Part shown: positions 50,936 to 63,952 of the stretch, piece by piece | Position numbering within the stretch: position 1 is the stretch's first letter | Layout: each line of letters opens with the position of its first letter | Assembly (NCBI GenBank): GCA_013365365.1 | Contig: JABVXU010000221.1 | Span: 1 to 64,000 of the forward strand | Length of the DNA: 64,000 bases | Direction: 5' to 3' | Origin: Cruorifilaria tuberocauda | Taxonomy: Eukaryota; Nematoda; Chromadorea; Rhabditida; Onchocercidae | Notes under the pieces: model-generated | What the model saw: only the letters and a program-made list of their open reading frames with translations | Database searches by the model: none | What the model was told of the DNA's origin: nothing | Program-made: the position numbers and the translations under genes

Positions 50936-53900
50936 ATGATGATTCGTTATGCATGCAATTTCTTCGGTACGGGAAGTCTTATACATCAGGTGACACGTTA
51001 TGCATCGCTGGCAGCACAAACCGGGAAACGTATTAAAACATTTGAGATATATCGTTATGATCCGGAAAAGTCGGGATCACAACCCCAGTTGCAGGCAGAG
51101 TCATTTTTCTTCTCATTTTTAAAATTCAAGAGCGCTGATTTTGTTTACTTCAAGTGACCAAAAATAGAGCTTTTTAAATTGCTTAAAATAGTAAGATTCA
51201 AGGGATTAGTGCATTATTTACAGAGATCTCAGAAATCTTTAATAATTTGACCATTAGTTAATAGAATTCAGATACCTCCTATGCACATGTTTTATGTTTC
51301 GTGTAAACTCTGTTGAGTTTCATTTCAGAAATATGACATCAATTTGGATGACTGTGGTGTGATGATTCTGGATGCATTGATCAAAATCAAAAATGAAATC
51401 GACCCAACTCTTACTTTTCGTCGTTCATGTCGTGAAGATATGTTCCAGTGATTCTTTGAAGAATAAAGACTAAGTAATAGAAGAATTTCTTAGAAAAGGA
51501 GCAGTGATACTCGGCATCTTTCATAATTGATAAATTTTCTTTATCAGTGTAATATCGACTACCATTTTGTTTTTGAGAATAATGTGGTTTATCATGCTGC
51601 ATTGAATTTCATGTTTAGTTATTCATTGATGCATTTTTCTGATAATTAAAATTTTTCTCATAGCGACAATTGGACGCTCAAAATTAATGAAAATATTTTC
51701 AAAAGAAATTGTAGTTTAAATAAAGATGCAAATAATTTTAGGTATTTGTGGTTCGTGTGCTATGAATATCGGTGGTGAGAATACCTTGGCTTGTATTTGT
51801 AAAATTGACGAAGATACGAGCAGAAGTACAAAAATTTATCCGCTACCGCATATGTTTGTCATCAAGGTAAGCTTTTAGATACTGTTGGAATAACTTTTTG
51901 AACACTTAGTCATTACCAATGATGATCGATACATGTTTAGTCAGCCAAAGCTTTATCGTATTTGGGAATTATGATGTGTAATATGTTTAATTCGATTCCA
52001 TACTGTTTATAGTCTAACTGATTAAGTTCGTAGTGATTTGTTTTGATGGATTTACAGAGCACGAGGCACCGATGATGAGCTTCTTTGTATTCAAATTTAT
52101 ATTTACATTTGCTCCGTCTGTTTCGAATTTCTGCTTTTACAAAATGTTACATAGAATTCTCTGAAGAGGTATTTTAGAGTTTTAATTGATTGAATTTAGC
52201 TTTCTATCCCTCCATCTTGATAATAGGAATTGATAGTTTCCCAGTGTAAAGCTGTTAAGATTTATTTGTTGGGAAGTTAGAGAAAGTTTGATTTAATTTG
52301 TACTTGTGCAGCACAGTTCCAAGCACGTTTTATTTCTTACGCAAAGGTTATAAAGTACAGCAAATAATGATAAGGTAGTCATTTGCGTTATGATAACAGT
52401 TAATTCAAACGAATAGAAATGCGTTGCGGTAAGATCCCTTGGTTAGTCCTGACCTCAGTGCTAATCGATTAAGAGAATTTGATAGCTGATGAGCGTATCG
52501 AAATCGGGTCAACTTCACGATGAGGAGGTTCGTTCAGGAAGAATGCTCAATCCAGTCCTACCAGTATTTATACGATTTGGATGGGACAGTGCCGGAATAA
52601 AACCCAAAATGTTCCATATGGAAAGTTGACATGGCGTTCCATAAGCCTCATACATTTACAACACATTAATAGGGGTAGTTTAAACAATTTGAAACTAACC
52701 AGCGATAAGAAGATGACATGTGACCTCTGTTATACCTTGAAGAGGATGATGAAATGACAATGAATCGAGATAGAAGAAGCATAAGATCTATTTTAACTGA
52801 TCATATTTAGACAAAGAATTCCCACCTATAATTTCATCACCTACAGACTTAACACTTCTTTTTATGTGATTTCGGGTTTTACCGACATTATTAGCTCAGG
52901 TTGAGCCTAATTTTAGATTATCATCTATTATTCATTGAATATTCAATGATTGTTGTTTATCATTTTTGCAGGATTTGGTACCAGACATGAACTTGTTTTA
53001 CGCACAGTACGCATCGATTGAACCATGGCTTAAAAAGAAGAACAAATTGATACTTGGTGAAAAGCAGATATACCAGACAGAAAAAGAACGTAAGAAATTG
53101 GTTGGTTTCACTACAATTTAATGAAAACTTCAAATTTGTGGTTACTTGTATAGTAGCAAAATATCTTTTTTATCTGTCAGCAGCGAAAGTTGAAGTGTCA
53201 GTTCTTAATATCCCAGGTTTAGGATGGATTATATGAATGCATTCTTTGTGCCTGCTGCAGCACGAGCTGTCCATCATACTGGTGGAATGCCGACAAATAT
53301 TTAGGACCAGCTATTCTTCTGCAGTCTTATAGGTTCGCTTTTTCTGCAAGGATTCGCTCTTCCCAAATTATTGACTCCTTATAAGATTCTAAATTTTTAT
53401 CATTTAATTTTATTTTAGAGATATTAGTAATTTAACATTTAATGAATAACATATTGTGAGTGTGAAAGCGAGGAGTGAACTATTAAAATAGTTGAAAATG
53501 TTCTAATAACATTTACACTTGTTTTTAGAATAAGTTAAACTAGTAAATAACTACATTTGATCATGGTGGGTGGCAGGTCTGAACATTCTTGCTAAATTTT
53601 AGAAACAATAAAATTTATTAATGCTCAGAAATTGATACCATTTTGATAATTAAGTAGTGCAGTCCTACTTAATCATGGATTTTGAATTAGACTGAATTAG
53701 AGATCGTTTAGTGAAAGTTAATTTTAGTGGAGATTTTCTTGCAGACGAATTCGCACAGAGATTTGTAGGATTGTAGCACAGGAAGAGTGGAATAACAGTT
53801 TTATTCTTGTGAAATAGCAATAAAATAACGGAGAAGCGATTGTGATTGGAAGTTGTGGAAACTCTGAGCTTTACTACCACTGTCATGGTCTTTTATAGAT

Positions 53901-54844
53901 AAAATTTTGTAAGGAAGAGATTTACTTACATTTGAGAAACATTTTCATGTTGTAAGGAGGAGATTTACAAAGATAGAAATGTTTGGATTAGTTATTTTAA
54001 ACAAAGATAAGCGGCTGGAATAAGCATTGAAGTGCAAAGAGAAAATAGAAATGGAAGATGGGAAAATAAAACAAGTTCTATGAAACAGTTTTTATAATGA
54101 GAATATGCGGTGGATGTCAGTAAAAATGTTTTACATTTTACGAATAATAATTCGTAAAAAATAAAAATTTAAGAATACTTATAATTAAAAATGGTTTCGA
54201 GAAGTTTCTCGATATATGTTCACTAAACTTGGACCGAAATTAATAAAAAATGAACGCTCTGATTTGCCTTTGTTCTTCCATAATTGAATGTCGTCTGTAA
54301 GAATTTTTCTCGAGATTACTTGTTCATAACTGTAATGTTTTCTGTTTTCCTTATTTGTAAATCTATGATAATTTTCTAGGTGGATGATTGATTCTCGAGA
54401 TGATTATGCTGAGGAACGATTATCGAAAATACACGATCATTTCAGTGTTTTCAAATGTCATACTATTTTAAACTGCACAAAAACTTGTCCAAAGGTACAT
54501 ATAGCTATCTGTTAAAGTTTGTTTAATTTTCATTTCTGTTTTCAACTTCGATGATGCAAGTGCTAAACACTGACTTCAGTGCTTCCATTAGCCATTTACT
54601 ACCATTCATATTTCTTTTCAATTTATGTTCTTTATTTCTTAATTGTCTCCCTTAAGTGAACAATCCAGAGTAATAGACTATAGATACAAAATTTATTGTG
54701 TGTAATATTCCTACGCTGTTATAATTCTGGAAATTTATTTCATTTCAGCATTTAAATCCAGCAAAGGCAATTGGAGAAATTAAGAAACTCCTTACTGGTT
54801 TCGATAAAAAGCCGATACCTACATCTACACCAGCCAATTTCTAA
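50936..54844 (+). CDS. sdhb: Succinate dehydrogenase iron-sulfur subunit (SDHB, complex II)
   Basis: Seven exons (50936-51094, 51329-51437, 51742-51866, 52972-53100, 53223-53332, 54380-54494, 54749-54844) give 280 residues, the same length as human SDHB. A basic presequence ([13 protein letters not shown]) precedes the conserved [17 protein letters not shown]. The [2Fe-2S] ligands are Cys87, 92, 95 and 107 in [13 protein letters not shown] and LAC. The [4Fe-4S] and [3Fe-4S] ligands lie in [12 protein letters not shown] and [12 protein letters not shown], and [13 protein letters not shown] is intact. It passes electrons from the flavoprotein to quinone in the inner mitochondrial membrane. In parasitic worms complex II can also run as fumarate reductase; nothing here shows which direction. 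Two donors are non-standard: intron 1 begins GC (CAG then GCAGAG) and intron 2 begins AT (GAAG then ATATGTT). Both are forced by the protein frame. Intron 3 is long (1.1 kb). Confidence 0.95.
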
Positions 54845-55454
54845 ATCAAATTTTAATTTTGTAGAAACATTCCAGCGCTGAAACTGGATTGTTTTTTATA
54901 AAATGAATTTTCTTTTGCGTAATTTCGGAAGTGATATATGTATTTAGATTTCATTGATCAATTGGAATTTTTTTACCTTTCTTATGATTAATGCTACTAT
55001 TTAAATCTTTTCATTTTCTTGATTCAATAATGTATTTTAGATGTATATTTAAATAGTGAATTTAGTCGGTTTCATTCTGAACCATTTTATATTTCTCTAA
55101 GCTAGTGTTATTTAACTTAAGCATTAATTCGGCTTTTGAACACACTTATGCTGTTAGTACGAATACTTATTTTTTATAGGAGAAAGACTTGAAATATCCT
55201 AAAAGAAATTTTTCTGAAAAAGTTGTTTATTGAAAAGTAAATGGCTTTATTTCCATTTAATGAGTTTCCTAAACCTTGTTTAGGTCTTCATATAGAATAT
55301 TTGAATGAATACTAGGAATAATGATGCGTCGTATTTACAAACTTCGATGATTAGTGATGTTTTTTGCGATGGTCGCTGCAAAGTCGAAAATCACGCGAAA
55401 TTATTTGATCCTGATGATTGACGTTTCCTATAATATCATTTTAAAAATGCATTT

Positions 55455-55604
55455 ATGCTTGATAAATACGATGTGAGGTTTGGCTTTACGTTTACCAAAA
55501 GAGAGATAAAGGTGGAACAAAGTGATGTTATACCATATGATAATCTAGAAAAAAATAATAGGAAATCTGTCGTGCTGTTGCATAAATCCGGGACAGTGAG
55601 TTAA
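55455..55604 (+). other. Unassigned 49-codon open frame
   Basis: An ATG-to-TAA frame of 49 residues starting MLDKYDVRFGFTFTKREIKV. Its composition is more protein-like than the neighbouring frames (few N/K/F/I runs), but it has no visible splice context, homologue or promoter. It may be chance. It lies about 320 bases before the inverted repeat. Confidence 0.15.
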
Positions 55605-55920
55605 GGGAATGACGACTTTCCTCCGAAATAGTTATAAATTATTTCATCTTTCAAATTTCCACAGATTCCATTGTCTAATTATTGCAACTCTTGTTGTAAA
55701 CTGTGGTCGACAAAACATGTAAAAAATGTTTTAAAAAGTCGGGTAGTTTAAAGTTGTCTCCCTGTTTGTGATGGTAATAATTGAATTAACATTATTTTTG
55801 ACTGGGGAAAGATCAGATTTTCGCCGCTGTCATGATAAGGCTATAAGATACGAGGAATATTCAGGCCTCGATAAATATTTGAAAGGTTACTACAGAGACA
55901 AATTTATAAAAAAAAACAAA

Positions 55921-56319
55921 AGCAGTTTGACCTTTCTCTCATAAATATATATAATGCCCGAATAAATGACTGCCATTTACATTCTTATATTTGTATTGTG
56001 TCAATGAATGTTGGAGAAATAATATTTTTTTTTAGAGTTTAGAGCTGTTTGTAACCTTCCTAAGAAATCTCTAGGTTTGTTATTTATTCTGTTTTTGTTA
56101 GTTGTGGTTTCTCGGATGTCCTTATTAAAGACAGACAAAATCCTTGTAATTGTTTCAAATCGGGAGAAAAGGTTAGATCACATAAATTTGATGACAAGGA
56201 AACTCGAACTTTTCACTTGCATTCGTTGTTTCCATTCTGGTTTCCCTTTCTGTTTATTTTCTCAAAAAGTTGTAAAAAGCAGGAAAAGATGATTTTTATG
56301 AGAGAAAGGTCAAACTACT
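55921..56319. mobile_element. MITE-like element: about 400 bases with inverted ends
   Basis: The arm 55921-55946 (contains AGCAGTTTGACCTTTCTCTC) is the reverse complement of 56294-56319 with at most two differences. Partly matching A/T runs extend outside both arms to about 40 bases. The enclosed ~350 bases encode no transposase. This is the form of a miniature inverted-repeat element. Target-site duplications could not be settled because the flanks are A/T runs, and no second copy was noticed in the window. Confidence 0.5.
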
Positions 56320-59300
56320 TTTTTTCTTTCGTACTTTTTCGTTCTAATTTCAGAATGAGTTATGGCAGAAATTAGAAAATCCGATAACCACTGATCGGTC
56401 GACTTGTTATCGCTCACTAACAATAAAAATAGATTATGAATGAATCTTTGCCTTTATCATTAACATTTTTGTCAGTAATTTCATGACTGTTAAAAATTTC
56501 TTTTATTTCACATTTCTTCTTTTTTTATTTTTTGTTTTAATTATTTTTATTTTTTTATTTGCAACCTATCAGTGACGTTTGCTTCATACCAACTCTTTCG
56601 CAACGAAACTTAACATCAAAGATATTCAGATAAAACATTTCGGGGTATTCAAACTTGACTTACCTGTTTTGAATTCGCACTTTATTTCTCACCGTCCATT
56701 CAGTGCTTTAAAATCTTGTCAATGAATGTAAATGATTCAGCAAACGGTGATGAAATAATTGGAATTAAAAAATAAGAAACTTTTACAACTAAAAACAATG
56801 GAATGGAAGTGTAACTTACAATACAATAATGTTGTTATTGCGCATAGGAAAGATACTTTGGAAAATTTCGACCAAAAGTTTCATTTTTTCTAAAATTTTA
56901 GTGCTAAAATATTTTTACAATGAATGCATCCTTTTATGTTTGCATTGTGATTTAATTTATTTTTTACAAACAACAACAGAATAGCTACTTAAAAGCCTAA
57001 TTACTTATTTGTCTTTTAAATCACTAACATCGTAAATAAATAAATTTTATAAGTTTTTTTTGAGGAATGGAATGGATTAATTTCCAATTGAATTCATTGC
57101 GCAATTCATTTCCATTTTCTAATTTTGACCACAAATTCTATTTGTTAAAATTCATACATTCATTAGCATATTAATATTAATAAATCAATAGCCAGTGTGA
57201 GATTATAATCAATAGAATGTGATGATACTTTTAAATAAGCGAGAAAAGAGAGGAGAGTTATGCGGTACTATTTCACGAACTGTTGGTCAATTTGGTTGGA
57301 ACACAAATTTAGCAATATTTTTCTGCCCGGCTTCTTTCTCTTACTTTTTATTCTTCCTTGCCATCTACTGCTGAGTATTCTTCGCTTGTCATTTCCGCCT
57401 TTCCAAAATACAAAAAAAGAATTATAGCAGAGCAGTTCGATAATCATGGTGTGTTAATGGTAAAATTAAACAATGAAACCGTTACGGTTCTGCTTATAAA
57501 AGCAAATCATAGAGTAGCACCGTTTCTGCTCCTTAACTTAGTCATCAAGAAATAACTTTAAACGTGTACAGATGCTTAGCACTTACAGACGCGATGTATA
57601 TTGCTGGATACTTGTAACGTTTTGACCAATCAGTGTGATAATATGCTAATATTCGAAGAGAAGATAATGATATCAGGTGTTATTTAGCTTACTTGATCCA
57701 AAACATTTGAAAGACTTCTTAATTCTCTATAACAAATCATTTTTGAATGCCTTGATAATTGCTAGTTTCTTCTTTCAGGCTTATTCCTTACTCTCTCCAT
57801 TTTTAGCACTCGAAGTCCCTTGCGAAAAGTAAGCAGCTGGAACTCCGCTATGCCAAATAATGAGCTAAATGCATATTATCATGAAAGCCTTACTTACCAT
57901 CCATTCTATCAAACTTTTTCCGAACCCTGAAAAAGCCTTCTTTGAATCATGATGTAAATGTTGTGATTTGATCAATAAACCAATAAAGCATAATAGTTTG
58001 ATCGTTTAAAAGTCCTCCCTTCCGAATCAGTGCTCCGACTATTTTTGATTTTCAATTTAATTATATAAAAAGTACTTGAAGCAATTAGTTGTTTATTTAA
58101 AATTCCTTCCTTATGGCAATAGAATGTTTGGTTTCATTTTACTGGGAGAGTACTATGAGTAAGTGCATGTTTACAATTCAATTTTCAACGGAAAAAGCAC
58201 TTTGCTCCGTGATAAAACAACGTATGTTCGTTTTCTAAGAAAGGGAAAGATTCGAGGCGAAGGCGTCGTGAATGTGATGAATGATTCGTCGTCAAGCACA
58301 CTGTCTTTCATTGTAAACATTTGATAGTCAAGAAATGCTAATTTAAATTTGTACCATCAGTTCGAAACAGAGTCATAGCAAAGGGATTAGTTGCATAAAA
58401 ATCTCATTTTGTTGATGGAAAAATCAGCTGAAGTCATGTGATGGATCTTAAGTAATTCATTGTAATATATCATGATGATATCATTATCAAGTCTGTCTAT
58501 TAATTGATGATTTGATCCGTTTACTGTTTCCAATGCTGATTCATAAGAGAAGAATTTTCCAGGACAAATTAATGAACGAACTGTATTCCAAAAATATGTT
58601 GCAAGTTGATCCATTTCCGAAGATAATAAGCTTTATAATTTTTAATTGTAAAAAGAATTGCAAAAATTTGTTAAAGAATTTAAATTACTGTCGCAATCAC
58701 TTGTCCATTTAGATCTTTCGTCGTCCGATATTATGTGAAGCTTTTAATCATTCTTCTTTCTCAATTTTCCAGCTAAAAAGAAAAACTAATCCATTTTTCC
58801 ACATTAATAATATTCATTTATATCTTCAAAAGTAAAAAAGACAAATTACTGAAAGTTTAGAAGAAACTGATCCGTTTGCTTTTCTTATGATTTAAACAAT
58901 CAATCAATAATTACTACTTTTCCATCCGTCTTTCATTCCTCATGAACTCGTATGCTTGATAAATGACAAAAAAGGCACTTTTTGCAGTGATTGCGAAAAA
59001 CTGAATTAAAAAATTAATTTTAGCTATTAAACACTGACCAGAGAAATATTTTCTTGATACAGTAGAACTAAAAAAAAACTTCATTTACTTACATTTACTG
59101 CATTTCGAGAACGACGTTAATCATTCAATTTACACTGATACTATCAATTTGATAAATGAACCCAAATCTTATTCCTTTTTCACTCTCTGAACAAACCCAT
59201 CGCATCCTAGTTGCGAATCGCAAAAGGAAACTTTATATAAAGTAGCAATTTAAAGTACACTAAGCATTTGATAATTTACGTGCTGTTAATTAGCAGCTAA

Positions 59301-62300
59301 TATTACTTTCTAGCCTTTAGAATTTTGAAATACGATCTTCCTTTCAATAGCAGTATTAAAATTTTCTCAAAATGAATCTCGAAACGACAACAACAACTTT
59401 ATCAGCATGATCATCACAGCTGGTGATAGTAATTGATAAGATACACAATTTCAAGATTGTGAACGTAGTATCCGTTAACTGTGATGTATCTGTTAAAGTA
59501 CAGTTCATAAATATAACCGGAATTGGCATGTGGTAGATAGTTTTGACAATATCTGTTACATTCTATTTCCACCAGTAATAATTAATCTTTAACTCTCCTA
59601 CTTTTTAAACTTATTTTTCCAGAAATACGATGAAATTTGCCGTTTACATCGTTTTTCAGGAAAAGATTTTCATTTTTAAGAAATGATCGTTGCAGAAAAG
59701 TTGGCAATACATTTCTGTTTAATGTGAATGAAACTGCGTTGTGATGTTGAATTTAAGATATAACAATTGATGCTTTCATGAAAAGAAAGTAAATTTCTCT
59801 TTCAGTTTCATTTTGATTCCTTCCATTCGGCCATTTCAAAATTTCACTTATACAAGAAAAAAGCATATATAATTGCAAATGCTTATGGAAGGGAAAGGAG
59901 AAAATTCGTATTATTCAAGCAAATAAAAGTTTACAGTGAATTATGATAAAGAATGATAAGACCAGGTGGTAGCAATGTCGATTAGCCTTTGTTAAAACGA
60001 ATTTCATTGGCTTCGCAACCCAATCAGACAATTTAGACTTTTCTATTATCCCTTCTTTTGTGCTCTGAAAGCATTTCAGGAATTGCACCGATTGTACCAG
60101 GGGGCTTTCTTTCTCTTGCAGTCCATATATCAAGGAGATCAAGATTGATTGGTCATTTTAGCACCTGTAATTTTGCTTATTTGCATAAATTAGAGGAAAT
60201 CTCAACTTTCTAATAAAGAGTTGCATGAAGCACTGTTTTGTGAAGATCTTATTAAGACGACCGTCTGAACTGCTTGTTTTATGCATCTCTGAATCATTTT
60301 CCATTTTTCAAATTCTTTTCCATCCTCTTTCAACACATCTTTATGCTATAGGTTCAAGCTAATTCTTTTGTTTTTTCACCAAACTTGCCCTCTTCGTTTC
60401 GTTCCAATAAGGATTTACTTGCATTATTTTACGACAGCTCAATATCAACTTTTTCATTTTCTTTCAAGCGTTATTTAAGCTTGAAAGGAAACCAAAATTT
60501 CCCTTAAACGCACAAAATCTGCATTGAATATATTAATAACTTTGTGACTCTCATTACTACCAATCAGCTATTATCCATGTATCAAACAAAAATTCCATCA
60601 GTTGCTTAGATGATTCAATTTTCTGATATGATATGATATGTTGCACTTTTCTGTTCCAAATTTTTACAAGAAATGATGAATGCGAGCATTTTCAGATAAA
60701 TAAATAGATAGAAACTATCTGCACTTACATAATTTTCATTGCTATTGCCAATGTCACATATTAACTTTACTTTATTTCTTAGTAATAATAATAAAAAAAA
60801 GTAATAACTTAATAACTTTTTTAGAAGAAACTGCTTGACATTCTCTTCCTCTCTTTCATTCTTTTTCTCTCTTTCTAGAAAAAATAAAGAAACAGTCCGT
60901 TCTACACTTCACCAGAAGCTTTAAAAACGCCTCAAATTCAGCATCTATTTTGGCATCATTTGATACTCTGATTATTAGTAATAAAAGATTTCTGGAAATC
61001 ACTTTTCCAATTTGTACCACTTTTCTACAAACTGTACGAAAAATCATTAGTTATTATGACAATTTGTGCGAATTGATATCGCAAAATGATTTGGAAAAAT
61101 CGAAATTGGTGATTTGCTGATCTAAACAGTGATCAAAAAGACTGTAGGGAATGAATGACCTGAAATTCTATTCCAATTCTTCACCTCACGTCTGTACTAC
61201 AGGGGTCAACATTATTATACACATAAAAATCTTCCAGTGTTTTTTGAATTAATGAGAAATGATGTATTCAGATATTTCATTTAAAGCGATCATATAAGAG
61301 AACAATTATTCTGAAGTCATGAATCATAAATCATGAAATCTCTTCATTACGAGTAAGTCTCGGTGAGTACTACTAGAAACTCTTCTCTTAAAAGTGCATT
61401 CAACTTTGTCCTTTCGCTACTTGCAGTGAAAAGTGCAAAGCAAGGATAAATTCAAGTTAAACGGCTGTTTTTTTGGAGTAAAACGATGAAAACTGATGTA
61501 TGCTTTGGTGTTTTACAATTTTTCCTACTTTATATTCTGAATTCTATTTTAGTTAACGGCTACCATTCAAAACACTGATCTCAAAGTTGGAAAAAGTCTT
61601 GCTGAAAATCTCTCAGAACCAATCCACTTTCGTCTTTCCTTTACTTCCATACCATTTTACTCATACCATTTGAGATATTTCATATAGCTTACAAAAAATT
61701 AGTCCAATTTTCGAAATCTTCACTTTCTTGGCTCAATTTCTGATTGATGTGGATGATAACACTGTACAGAGAATGGCAAATATTCCATGCACAATTTGCA
61801 AATTAAAGTGAAAATGACCAAAGTAAAATTTAGTTCATTTTACATGGGACATTACAGATTGAACGAAATCGTCTTTATGATAATTCCCAATAATGGAAAT
61901 GATAGTGCCAAACTGTGACCGTATTTTGTCTTTGCCATTAATGAAAATATAATGTAATAAATTCTGAATCATACACAGATGAAAATATACTCTTAAAGAA
62001 TTTCAAAACAATAAATTTCGATCATCGGTTCTGCTTTTACTTTCACTTCCGCTTGCTTTTTCACATTCCGCTTCTATTAGAAAATTTTTCCGATATTTCT
62101 GTCACTTCAAAAACATCTCAATTTCTAGTCAAATTACTGGTGACACTTTTTTGAACTTTAGTCGGTAACTGAGCTCGCACTTTCCGCCTTTCGCATGAAG
62201 AATGAAATTAGCCTTAACATTTTAAGGAATTTAGAAAAGGTCGTTTCTCTAAAACATATGGCTATCATAGAGCTTTTATCACTCTTGCTATCTATCATTT

Positions 62301-63487
62301 TACATTATCATTCATCCTCTCTTTCCTGCAATTTATTGTATTATTGCTCAGTTTATTCTCTTCAAAATTTTACTTCGTTTTTCTAGTATGTAATACGTCC
62401 ACTTATTTAATGAATTGACTTACTTAATTCCACTACGACATTAGGCATGTTTATCTTTAGTTAACGAAGGTACTAAATATATTTCAAGGTAATAATTGAT
62501 TGCAGCAAGAAAAAAGAGTCTTTGTAGATTCCTGCTGTTGCTGGAAATAAGAGGTCACTTTTTTAAGATTACTTGATTTATTTGGTGTTCCTCTAGCATG
62601 ATGCGAAAGCTAAGAAAACAAATCTACGTGACATTGCCGCCCTTGCAATCTTTAAGATGATTTTTTCCAACATGTGATGGATGATAAATGATTCGATGAA
62701 CTTTCCTGTTGCGGTAACCGGTATCATGCGAACGGGAAGAAGAAACGAGTGATAAGTGGGAAGAGGGTGGGGAGAAATTAGCTGCTCACTTCCTGACCTG
62801 ATCTTATCACTATCAGATAAATTACAGACACTATGATACAAGAAAAATTGACGTATCTCTAGTCACTTAATGTGTTGATAGATGAAGCAAGCCTAAACAG
62901 AAAGAGGAATGAGAAGAGATTCACTTCTTTGTATTATTATGTTTCCTTGACTGCCACTAGAAAGAATGAAGAGAGATTTTTTAATTTCATCCCATTCTAT
63001 CTGAACAAAAGAACAATGTTTGAATGCTTCTGCGACTTACAGTTTTCAAGCAAATCGAAGTTCTGTGCAAAATTTCACATAGATCATTTAACAATTTGTC
63101 AACTATTCCACTAGTTAACGTTGTTTCATTTTTTCTCCAATGGAGAAGATCGCTAATTAACCAAATTAATCTTTCAATACTTTTGTTAAATTATTTGTTC
63201 CTGACTAAAATTCACTTTTGTCCGAATTTGTTAAGCTTAATTAACCGTTTTAGGTCAAGTAAATAGCTTGACGTGAAAGAATTCTTATTTATTTATCACT
63301 ATCTATTCATAGCTTATCATATCAAATTATGAGAAACATTTCAGGTAATAGTCGGCAATGCTATTTACCTGTAAAATGATGAATAGAAGAGAAAAGGAGT
63401 GAATTTCCTCTTTTATGTCTCCAATTTAGTGGATATATTCCTATTCCCTTGATTAACCTTCCAATTTACTTAAATAAATAATTACAG

Positions 63488-63746
63488 GATGATCAGTCTT
63501 TTCTGCATCATCTGGCTGTTCAATATCGCTCATAATCCATCAAAAAGAATTGCTATCGATAATTATTTACCTATCGATTATCCATCTGGCCTAACCATTG
63601 AACCACTAATCACTGAATATATGTCTCTTGGCCTATTGAAATTCCCATCAGTATATTTTTTATCGACGATTACTGTATTCTTTGTAATGTATGCGAAAAT
63701 TCTGATTGCTTTAAGTTCAATAAATCAGTTGAGGGATATAATGATT
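63488..63746 (+). CDS. Putative multi-pass membrane protein exon (serpentine receptor-like), partial
   Basis: An exon-like frame bounded by an ATTACAG acceptor and a GTAAAT donor. An ATG one base after the acceptor would give 86 codons. It has one hydrophobic segment at the start (MISLFCIIWLFNIA), a polar stretch with Y-L-P-I-D-Y-P, and a second long helix (FLSTITVFFVMYAKILIAL). The order helix, extracellular loop, helix resembles helices 4-5 of a nematode serpentine receptor. The rest of the gene would lie beyond 64000. The start is uncertain: the ATG could be internal if there are upstream exons in the gene-poor block. Other membrane protein families are not excluded. Confidence 0.35.
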
Positions 63747-63923
63747 GTAAATATACAGAGAAAGGGGAAAATCTGACTTCAACTTCTTCAATTAATCAAT
63801 TAGTATATTAAATTACAAGAAGAAGTGTAAATAAAGCCTAAATTGACCAAAAATTATGATAAAGAAAGTTTTTAAAACAATCTAAGATATTCCCAATGAT
63901 TTTCATTAAAGTCTTGTAAAGTT

Positions 63924-63952
63924 TCTCTCTCTCTCTCTCTCGCTCTCTCTCT
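63924..63952 (+). repeat. CT/TC microsatellite, one interruption
   Basis: A run of CT units broken once by CG. It falls in the likely intron after the putative receptor exon at 63488-63746. Confidence 0.9.

Larger units (their letters stand above)
54845..63487. other. Gene-poor region with inverted repeat
   Basis: About 8.6 kb without a supported gene. Frames such as 57358-57555, 59915-60142 and 62593-62841 show no family resemblance and no good splice context. The clearest structure is an inverted repeat at 55921-56319. The region could contain distal control DNA or exons of the gene that begins near the right edge. Confidence 0.55.

Noticed and set aside
55771..55944. A 57-codon frame beginning MVIIELTLFLTGE
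   Set aside because: It runs into the left arm of the inverted repeat and has no splice context or resemblance; probably chance.
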